Of a DNA stretch of 29,042 nucleotides, positions 22,894-29,042 are shown one piece after another. The first letter of the stretch is position 1. The number at the start of each line of letters is the position of its first letter. The notes beneath the pieces are model-generated. The model saw only the letters and a program-made list of their open reading frames with translations, made no database searches and was not told the origin of the DNA. This DNA comes from JAGVMG01 sp964461105 (lineage in GTDB: Bacteria > Chlamydiota > Chlamydiia > Chlamydiales > Rhabdochlamydiaceae). The translations under genes were made by a program, and so were the position numbers. The DNA lies in assembly GCA_964461105.1 (NCBI GenBank), contig CAYWSY010000016.1:1-29042 (forward strand), written 5' to 3'.

Positions 22894-23857
22894 TTTGTTG
22901 CTGCTTGTGATGCTCGTATTCACAGCTGGGTGTCAAAAGCGCTCTAAGGGGACCTCGTCTCTTGAAGAATGGATGGCAGCATCTGATCGGATCCGCGTGC
23001 TTTCGACAACTGCGATGATCGATGATCTTGTCGGATATATTGGAGGAGACCGCGTTGTTCATGTTGCCTTGATTTCAGGGGAGATCGATCCTCATAGCTA
23101 TGAACTTGTCAAAGGGGATGATGAGAAATTAATTAGAGCTCAAGTGATTTTTTATAATGGGCTTGGTCTTGAGCATGGTGCTAGTGTACGCTACCAGCTC
23201 GATCACCATCCTCATGCAATTGCGCTTGGCGATGCAGTTGCTCTCAAATATCCAGATCAGATCATTCATGTGGATCATGAGATCGATCCCCATTTATGGA
23301 TGGACTCTGCGTTATGGAGTGAAACGATCCCTTCAATTGTAGAGGGTCTAGCTGCACTTTCTCCTGAATCTCGCTCCTATTTTGAAGAAAATGGGAAGCG
23401 GCTTCAAGATCGAATGCTTCAATTGCATGAAGAAATGACAGATGATTTTAAAAGGATCCCGGAATCAAAACGCTATCTTGTTACAAGTCATGATGCCTTC
23501 AATTATTTTACAAGAGCCTATCTCGCAACTCCTGAAGAGAGAGCGAAGGGGAATTGGCAGCAGCGTTTTGAGTCTCCTGAAGGGTTAGCTCCAGACGGAC
23601 AGCTCGGCGCCTATGATATTCAACAGATTGTCGCCCATTTAGCAAAGTATGATATCCATGTCATTTTTCCAGAGTCGAATGTGTCGCGCGATTCGTTAAA
23701 AAAGATCATGCATGCTTGTGAGAAAAATGGATTTATAGTGCGGATTTCTTCAAGTGCCCTTTATGGAGATGCGATGGGGCCTGAAGGGAGTCTTGCTCAT
23801 ACGTATTTAAACATGTTGCGGCATGATGCTGACGTTTTGATTCATGCATGGGAGTGA
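22871..23857 (+). CDS. ytgA: Metal-binding lipoprotein of the Ytg ABC transporter
   Basis: 328 residues. It has a lipoprotein signal with lipobox FTAGC (Cys21). It belongs to the cluster A-I (ZnuA/TroA-like) solute-binding proteins; the metal ligands are His75 (DPHSYE), His141 (DPHLWMD), His207 (TSHDAF) and Asp300 (YGDAMG). YtgA of C. trachomatis binds iron and perhaps other divalent metals in the periplasm and hands them to YtgBCD. It overlaps the DUF971 gene by 23 bases and ytgB by one, so the operon is tightly packed. There is no His-rich loop, which is more usual for zinc-specific members. Confidence 0.92.
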   Translation: MDWKRFCNLLLLVMLVFTAGCQKRSKGTSSLEEWMAASDRIRVLSTTAMIDDLVGYIGGDRVVHVALISGEIDPHSYELVKGDDEKLIRAQVIFYNGLGLEHGASVRYQLDHHPHAIALGDAVALKYPDQIIHVDHEIDPHLWMDSALWSETIPSIVEGLAALSPESRSYFEENGKRLQDRMLQLHEEMTDDFKRIPESKRYLVTSHDAFNYFTRAYLATPEERAKGNWQQRFESPEGLAPDGQLGAYDIQQIVAHLAKYDIHVIFPESNVSRDSLKKIMHACEKNGFIVRISSSALYGDAMGPEGSLAHTYLNMLRHDADVLIHAWE

Positions 23858-24636
23858 TGATGGATTCTGAACCGTTTGTTTTACATGTCTCTCAGTTGAC
23901 TGTCAATTATGATAAAACACCTGTGCTCTGGGACGTGAGTTTTGATATCCCAGCTGGTAAGCTAGTGGGGATTATTGGTCCCAACGGCGCTGGAAAGAGC
24001 ACGCTGTTAAAAAGTTTGCTTTCAATGACGAAACCCCTTTCAGGGACGGTTGAATTTTTTGGTCAACCGTTTAGAAAAGTGCGTGAGAAAGTTGCCTATG
24101 TTCCCCAGCGCTCTTCGGTGGATTGGGATTTTCCAATTACAGCTTTTGATGTCGTGCTCATGGGCCGATATGGTAAGTTGGGCTATTTTAAATGGGCTAG
24201 TCAAGCAGATAAACAAGCAGCTTTCCATGCGCTTGAAATGGTTGGCATGCTTCCCTTTGCACAGCGTCAGATCAGTCAGCTTTCAGGAGGTCAGCAGCAA
24301 AGACTGTTTATCGCGCGCGCTCTATTGCAAGATGCTGAGATGTATTTGATGGATGAGCCTTTCGCTGGGGTTGATGTGGCAACAGAGCAGGCGATTATCG
24401 CCTTGATGGATCAGTTAAAATCAAAGGGGAAAACACTCTTTGTTGTTCACCATGATTTGGGAACGGTTGATACCTATTTTGATTGGGTCATCATGCTCAA
24501 CACCTGTTTAATTGCCTCAGGACCAGTTTCTGAGGTGTTTCATGCAGAATCTGTTATGCGCACTTACGGAAGGGGTACGAATCTCCTTGATGAAGCAGTC
24601 AAGTTAAAACAACACAAAACAACTGGATTGAGTTAA
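23857..24636 (+). CDS. ytgB: ATP-binding protein of the Ytg metal ABC transporter
   Basis: 259 residues if the ATG at 23857 is used, overlapping the ytgA stop by one base (TGATG); another ATG is at 23860. Walker A GPNGAGKST, signature LSGGQQQRLFIARAL, Walker B MYLMDEPFAGVD and the H-loop VVHHD are all present. It powers import by YtgC and YtgD on the cytoplasmic face. Its MRTYGRGTN C terminus is typical of Mn/Zn/Fe ABC ATPases. Confidence 0.94.
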   Translation: MMDSEPFVLHVSQLTVNYDKTPVLWDVSFDIPAGKLVGIIGPNGAGKSTLLKSLLSMTKPLSGTVEFFGQPFRKVREKVAYVPQRSSVDWDFPITAFDVVLMGRYGKLGYFKWASQADKQAAFHALEMVGMLPFAQRQISQLSGGQQQRLFIARALLQDAEMYLMDEPFAGVDVATEQAIIALMDQLKSKGKTLFVVHHDLGTVDTYFDWVIMLNTCLIASGPVSEVFHAESVMRTYGRGTNLLDEAVKLKQHKTTGLS

Positions 24637-24641
24637 GCATC

Positions 24642-25982
24642 ATGCTCTCTTCTCCCTGGCAGTTTTTTACCGATCCTGTGCTGCAGGGCCCAACATTGGG
24701 CAGTATGCTCATGTGTCTTTCTTCTGCACTTGTTGGGGTGATTGTATTTTTACGCAAACGTTCTCTTTTAGGGGAGTCGCTTTCTCATGCGGCCTATCCA
24801 GGAGTCGTTTTAAGTGTCCTTGTTGTTTCGATACTATTTCCAGATGCTGAAGAAGCTGTTGCGGTGGGGATCTTAATCGGGGCTTTCATCACATCTTTTT
24901 TAGGATTATGGATCATCGAGAGATTGGAAAGAACGTTTCGAGTTAAAAATGATGCAGCACTCTGTCTGATTCTTTCTGTGTTTTTTGGAGTTGGAATTTT
25001 AATCGCAAGCCGGCTGCAGTCGACGCATGCTCTGTGGTACAAAACAATTCAAATGTTCCTGTATGGGCAAGCGGCGACGATGACAAGCGTTCATGTGATC
25101 CTCTATCTTGTGTTGGCTCTTGTTGTGAGCTTAGTGATTGCAATGCTCTACAGGCAGATTGAAATCATGACATTTGATCGCATGTTTGCAAGAAGTGTCG
25201 GGGTTCCTTTACATACGTTGGACTCGGTAATTTTTATTTTGCTTGTCCTCGCTATCGTGATTGGGATTCGGAGTGTTGGTGTTGTGCTCATGGCGGGAAT
25301 GTTGATTGCTCCAGCTGTAGCAGCTCGTCAATTTACCGATAAGTTATGGGCTGTTTTTGTTCTGGCCGCGTGTTTTGGGGCTTTGAGTGGTTTTTTAGGT
25401 AATTACCTTTCTGTAGAGCTTCCGGCATGGGGTAGGTCTCAAGGATACGATTGGAAATTTTCGCTTCCTACAGGACCGATGATTTTGCTAAGTGCATCCG
25501 CCCTTTGTCTTTTTGCACTGCTCTTTGCACCCAGTTACGGGCTTGTGAGTAGGGCTGTTAGGATCGCGCGTTTTCGCACCCAATGCTTGTCGGAAAATCT
25601 TTTGAAGACATTATGGAAAAAAGGGGAAGGAGGAGCTACTTCAGCACGAGAGGTGCATGTCTCCCATTCGATTTCCTATGCAAAGGCTAGGGTGCTGCTC
25701 TCCTCTTTATCACACCAAGGATGGGTTGCAGAGGCTGGAGGCGGGCTCTACCGGTTAACTCAAGACGGGCTTAAACGAGCAGAGCAGATTGTGCGCCTGC
25801 ATCGCCTGTGGGAGGTTTATCTGGTGCATTTAGGGCAAGGAGCTGAGAAGGTTCACTGCAGTGCTGAGGAGATGGAACATATTTTAACTCCTGAACTTGA
25901 AAAAGAGCTCATTGTTTTGCTGAATGATCCAAAACACGATCCCCATCAACAGCCGATCCCTCGCGGCAAAGGAAGGCTCTAG
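24642..25982 (+). CDS. ytgC: YtgCR: metal ABC permease fused to DtxR-like repressor
   Basis: 446 residues. Residues 1-305 are an ABC-3-type permease with about eight membrane segments; RKRSLLGESLSHAAYPG is its family motif. Residues from about 318 are a DtxR/MntR-like repressor: a winged helix (SYAKARVLLSSLSHQGWV), then a dimer and metal-binding part with REVHVSHS, IVRLHRLWEVYLV and HCSAEEMEHILTPELEKEL. The tail HDPHQQPIPRGKG matches the usual DPHG-like end of DtxR proteins. In C. trachomatis the same fusion is cut to release YtgR, an iron-dependent repressor of this operon. No SH3 domain follows. A soluble repressor released by proteolysis is expected here too. Confidence 0.93.
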   Translation: MLSSPWQFFTDPVLQGPTLGSMLMCLSSALVGVIVFLRKRSLLGESLSHAAYPGVVLSVLVVSILFPDAEEAVAVGILIGAFITSFLGLWIIERLERTFRVKNDAALCLILSVFFGVGILIASRLQSTHALWYKTIQMFLYGQAATMTSVHVILYLVLALVVSLVIAMLYRQIEIMTFDRMFARSVGVPLHTLDSVIFILLVLAIVIGIRSVGVVLMAGMLIAPAVAARQFTDKLWAVFVLAACFGALSGFLGNYLSVELPAWGRSQGYDWKFSLPTGPMILLSASALCLFALLFAPSYGLVSRAVRIARFRTQCLSENLLKTLWKKGEGGATSAREVHVSHSISYAKARVLLSSLSHQGWVAEAGGGLYRLTQDGLKRAEQIVRLHRLWEVYLVHLGQGAEKVHCSAEEMEHILTPELEKELIVLLNDPKHDPHQQPIPRGKGRL

Positions 25983-26959
25983 TGAATCCATATTGGGGAC
26001 AGGATTTCGGTTCTTTTTTTATTGTGTTTGCTCAACGCCTCGTTCAGTTCCTAACGGGACAGCTTTCTCTTGCTGATTTAGCTTCAGATGAAGTGCAAAT
26101 CTTTGTCCTCGCTCTTGTTGGGTGCGCTTCTGCACTTGTTGGGACTTTTTTGGTACTTAAAAAAATGACCATGCTCGCAAATTCGCTTTCCCACACGATC
26201 TTGTTCGGGATTGTACTGAGTTACTTAATTTTGCTTCCCTTTGCTGGAGCGGAATCCAAGCCCTTTCATACGCTGAGTTTAACGACACTGTTGATCGCTT
26301 CTTTTATCACAGCGATTCTGACAACACTGCTCACTCAGGGTCTCACACATCTGATGAAAATCCAGGAAGATGCAAGCATTGGCCTTGTCTTTACAACTCT
26401 GTTTGCGCTTGGAATCGTGCTTGTGACTATGTTCACCCGCAATACGCATATCGGCACAGAGGCAATTATGGGAAATGTCGATGCATTGCATATTCACGAT
26501 CTTAAGTTGATCTCGATCATTGCGCTTGTGGATTTCATTCTAGTAGCTCTCTTTTACAAAGAATTTCAGATGACAGCTTTCGATGAGGGACTTGCCAAAG
26601 CTCTTGGATTTTCTCCTTCAATTTTTAATTATCTATTGATGGTCATGACCGCAGCTACAGTCATTGGGGCATTTCGAGCAGTCGGAGTATTGCTTGTTCT
26701 AGCCTTTCTAGTAGGTCCCGTCTTAACTGCGAGGCTCTTTACAGATCATCTCAAAAAATTGATTGGATTGAGTATGGCAATCGGGTTTGTCTGCTCTTTT
26801 TGTGCAGTTGCCTTGACCCGTCATTTACTCACCGTCTATCAGATGCCTCTTTCTACTTCAGGAATGGTGGCAACTCTTTTGGGATTAGCCTATTTTCTTG
26901 CGGCGCTTTTCGCTCCTCGTCAAGGCTTGATTGCAAAACGGTGGGTCCGCCGCAGTTGA
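25982..26959 (+). CDS. ytgD: Second permease of the Ytg metal ABC transporter
   Basis: 325 residues from a GTG start that shares its first base with the ytgC stop (TAGTG). About eight membrane segments; the ABC-3 permease pattern is KKMTMLANSLSHTILFGIVL (about 60-79). It pairs with YtgC to form the channel. Unlike YtgC it has no cytoplasmic repressor domain, and the C terminus ends soon after the last helix. Confidence 0.93.
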   Translation: MNPYWGQDFGSFFIVFAQRLVQFLTGQLSLADLASDEVQIFVLALVGCASALVGTFLVLKKMTMLANSLSHTILFGIVLSYLILLPFAGAESKPFHTLSLTTLLIASFITAILTTLLTQGLTHLMKIQEDASIGLVFTTLFALGIVLVTMFTRNTHIGTEAIMGNVDALHIHDLKLISIIALVDFILVALFYKEFQMTAFDEGLAKALGFSPSIFNYLLMVMTAATVIGAFRAVGVLLVLAFLVGPVLTARLFTDHLKKLIGLSMAIGFVCSFCAVALTRHLLTVYQMPLSTSGMVATLLGLAYFLAALFAPRQGLIAKRWVRRS

Positions 26960-27019
26960 CTTTCTCTTTTAAGCTCCCTATACTGTGGGAATTGATGATT
27001 TTTAATTTAGGTAACACCC

Positions 27020-28969
27020 ATGATCCATAGTTTGATCAATCTCGTTTTAGCCCTTTTTGGGTTAGGCATTCTCATTTTTATCCATGAACTCGGACACTAT
27101 TGGGTTGCCCGAAAACAGGGAATGAGAGTGGAAGCGTTTTCAATTGGATTTGGCAAGCCGATCTGTTCTTGGGAGCACAAAGGGGTTAAGTGGCAATTCT
27201 GCTGGCTCCCTTTTGGTGGCTATGTTCGGATTGCAGGAATGGAAAAACAAGGCTCGATCGATCCTCATGATGTTGCAGATGGCTATTATGGGAAAAAACC
27301 TTGGGCGCGGATTCAGGTTGCCCTTGCAGGCCCTGTTGTTAATATGCTCTTTGCCTTTGGAATCTTTTGCCTCTTGTGGGCAATGGGAGGGCGGATCAAG
27401 CCCTTTTCTGATTATACCCATTTGATTGGGTGGACCGATCCTTCCTCAGAAGTTCAAGTGGCTGGGATTCGCCCTGGAGATGAAATTAATCAACTCAACG
27501 GAGAGCAATTTCGAGGATTTAATAGCTTTTTGTATGCTGCTATTTTTGACAAAGAGGATCCCTCTATTGTTGGAAAAAAAATTGATTACTTCACTCAGCA
27601 ATCTCAACCTTTTTCATTTACGTTTCAGGAACCTGGTCTAGAGGGAGTTTCAAGAGCCTATGCGATTCGCTCGATGCTCCAGCCAGCTCAATACCTTGTC
27701 TATTACTCCAAGAATTTCGATGGATCAAATAATGCGCTGCTTCCTGGTGCTCCGATGTCAGCAAGTGGCGTGCAGGATGGCGATCGCCTTGTGTGGGCTG
27801 ATGGAGAGCTTATTTTTTCTCGAGCACAGCTTGTAACGACCATTAATCAACAAAAAGCGCTGCTGACGGTTAAGCGAGGGGATAAGACCTTTTTATCTCG
27901 AGTTCAGCGCCTTAAAATCTCAGATTTGCGCCTCAATCAAGCAGGGTTAGCAGAGCTCAGTGATTGGCAGCATGCAGCAGCCCTCACCGACAAATTAGTT
28001 GACCTCTATTTTATCCCTTATAATTTAACTCCCGATTGTAAAGTCGAAAGTGCTCTTTCATTTCTCAATAATCAAGCCAAAGAGCAGCTCCCCATCCCTG
28101 AAGAGAGATCCTTTTTAGAGATTCCTCTTCAACCAGGGGATCAGATTTTAGCAGTCGATGGCACCATCATTGATCGTGCTTCAGAGCTGCTTACCCATAT
28201 CCAAAAACGCAAAATTCAGATGATTGTCAGAAGCGAGGGAAAATTGCCTCTGATTTCTTGGCAAGATGCCGATTCCGCCTATTTTTCAGGCATGGATTGG
28301 AAAGAGCTTCAACAGATGATTGAATCGATCGGCACGACAACACCGCTGCACACAAGCGGTGCATTGCGGATGCTCAAGCCGATCTCCCCTAAACCATTTA
28401 AGAACTTTCCCTTTGAAGAAAAGATGCGCGGGAAGCTCAATGAGCAAGTTGCTGCTGAGAAATTAAGGATTGAAGCGCTCGAAGATCCGCAAGAACGAGA
28501 CAAGCAGATGCGTCAGCTTACAGAGCAGCAAAATCGTTTAATGGTTGGGATTTCGTTTCAAGACCGTCAAGTGCGCTATAATCCCTCTCCGATCACCCAA
28601 TTTATTGGCGTGTTTCAAGAGGTGCGCAAAACGCTGTTTGCTCTTTTTTCTGGGACAATGAGCCCAAAATCTCTTGCCGGGCCCATCGGGATTGTGCAGG
28701 TGATGCACTATACGTGGATGGTCGGTTTCAAAGAGGCTCTTTATTGGCTTGGCTTTGTCAGTTTAAATTTAGGGATTGTGAACTTGCTTCCTATTCCTGT
28801 TCTCGATGGCGGCCACATCTGCTTTTCACTTTATGAGTGGATTACACGTAAGCGGATCTCCTCAAAAGCAATGGAGCGGCTCCTGATCCCATTTATCATT
28901 CTCATCATCGGATTGTTTATCTATATGACGTATCATGATCTGATGCGGCTTTTGGGGATTAGCATATAA
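27020..28969 (+). CDS. rseP: RIP site-2 metalloprotease RseP (YaeL)
   Basis: 649 residues. The zinc motif HELGH (22-26) sits in the first membrane segment and the second, LLPIPVLDGGH (Asp596), near the end, with about four membrane segments overall. Two PDZ-like segments lie between (around GIRPGDEINQLNG and LQPGDQILAVDG), longer than in E. coli. It cuts single-pass membrane proteins inside the bilayer, typically anti-sigma factors or remnant signal peptides. In Chlamydia dxr normally precedes it (CT071); here ytgD is directly upstream. It might process YtgCR or other membrane regulators, but this is speculative. Confidence 0.93.
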   Translation: MIHSLINLVLALFGLGILIFIHELGHYWVARKQGMRVEAFSIGFGKPICSWEHKGVKWQFCWLPFGGYVRIAGMEKQGSIDPHDVADGYYGKKPWARIQVALAGPVVNMLFAFGIFCLLWAMGGRIKPFSDYTHLIGWTDPSSEVQVAGIRPGDEINQLNGEQFRGFNSFLYAAIFDKEDPSIVGKKIDYFTQQSQPFSFTFQEPGLEGVSRAYAIRSMLQPAQYLVYYSKNFDGSNNALLPGAPMSASGVQDGDRLVWADGELIFSRAQLVTTINQQKALLTVKRGDKTFLSRVQRLKISDLRLNQAGLAELSDWQHAAALTDKLVDLYFIPYNLTPDCKVESALSFLNNQAKEQLPIPEERSFLEIPLQPGDQILAVDGTIIDRASELLTHIQKRKIQMIVRSEGKLPLISWQDADSAYFSGMDWKELQQMIESIGTTTPLHTSGALRMLKPISPKPFKNFPFEEKMRGKLNEQVAAEKLRIEALEDPQERDKQMRQLTEQQNRLMVGISFQDRQVRYNPSPITQFIGVFQEVRKTLFALFSGTMSPKSLAGPIGIVQVMHYTWMVGFKEALYWLGFVSLNLGIVNLLPIPVLDGGHICFSLYEWITRKRISSKAMERLLIPFIILIIGLFIYMTYHDLMRLLGISI

Positions 28970-28985
28970 GAAGAAAACATATACT

Positions 28986-29042
28986 GTGTCCACTTCAAAG
29001 TTAGAGAAATTTCTGCCTCAGCATCTTCACTTTTTCGCTTGT
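28986..29042 (+). CDS. Possible start of a further gene, cut by the window edge
   Basis: From GTG 28986 the frame is open to the window end and reads STSKLEKFLPQHLHFFAC. There is no strong ribosome-binding site. It may be the gene after rseP. Too short to identify. Confidence 0.25.
   Translation, partial: MSTSKLEKFLPQHLHFFAC

Noticed and set aside
26985..26991. Single GTGGGAA before rseP, like the MraZ boxes
   Set aside because: Only one copy with no 10-base partner; MraZ needs repeated boxes.
1..29042. CRISPR arrays, rRNA genes or transposase genes
   Set aside because: No regularly spaced direct repeats, rRNA segments or transposase motifs were seen in the window.

Overview
This is a chromosomal piece of a Chlamydiae-like bacterium, most likely an environmental or amoeba-associated relative of Chlamydia rather than Chlamydia itself. 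The evidence is a nucleotide transporter of the NTT (ATP/ADP translocase) type, a chlamydial-type DnaA, a peptidoglycan cluster mraZ-rsmH-ftsL-ftsI-murE with no ftsZ, the metal-transport operon ytgABCD with the permease-repressor fusion YtgCR, and gene order. From memory, two blocks match Chlamydia trachomatis: positions 4.1-13.3 kb follow CT275-CT268 (dnaA2, TPR protein, CT273, rsmH, ftsL-like, pbp3, murE, amiA). Positions 13.4-29 kb follow CT063-CT072 (gnd, lepA, npt1, CT066, ytgABCD, yaeL). They join at a tRNA-Arg(CCT) gene. mraZ, a His-rich lipoprotein gene, a USP-type deubiquitinase gene, and an mrp/DUF971 pair are additions to that order as I remember it. dxr is missing from its usual place between ytgD and rseP.

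Layout. (1) 1-4 kb: accessory region with an AT-rich partial gene carrying cytidine-deaminase-like motifs, convergent with a gene for a secreted papain-like protein; a strong hairpin separates them. (2) 4-6.7 kb, minus strand: a coiled-coil gene, a TPR chaperone-like gene and dnaA. A 180-bp inverted-repeat element with a 5-bp target duplication lies between the first two. (3) 6.7-13.3 kb, plus strand: the division/peptidoglycan cluster. It starts from a divergent region holding two oppositely oriented pairs of MraZ-like boxes. rsmH is split by a -1 frameshift at a T9 run, and the lipoprotein gene between murE and amiA has an in-frame amber codon. (4) 13.3-18.9 kb: tRNA-Arg, gnd, lepA (opposite strand), a decayed solute-binding-protein gene and the USP effector gene. 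(5) 18.9-21.3 kb, minus strand: npt and a CT066-position gene. (6) 21.7-29 kb, plus strand: mrp, a DUF971 gene and ytgA-D, mostly overlapping, then the site-2 protease rseP and the possible start of one more gene.

How the genes work together: the cluster from mraZ to amiA serves septal peptidoglycan synthesis and remodelling. npt imports host ATP, ytg imports iron or other metals and carries its own repressor, and mrp/DUF971 probably belong to Fe-S cluster biology beside it. The deaminase-like protein, the papain-like protein and the USP protein are the best candidates for host-directed effectors.
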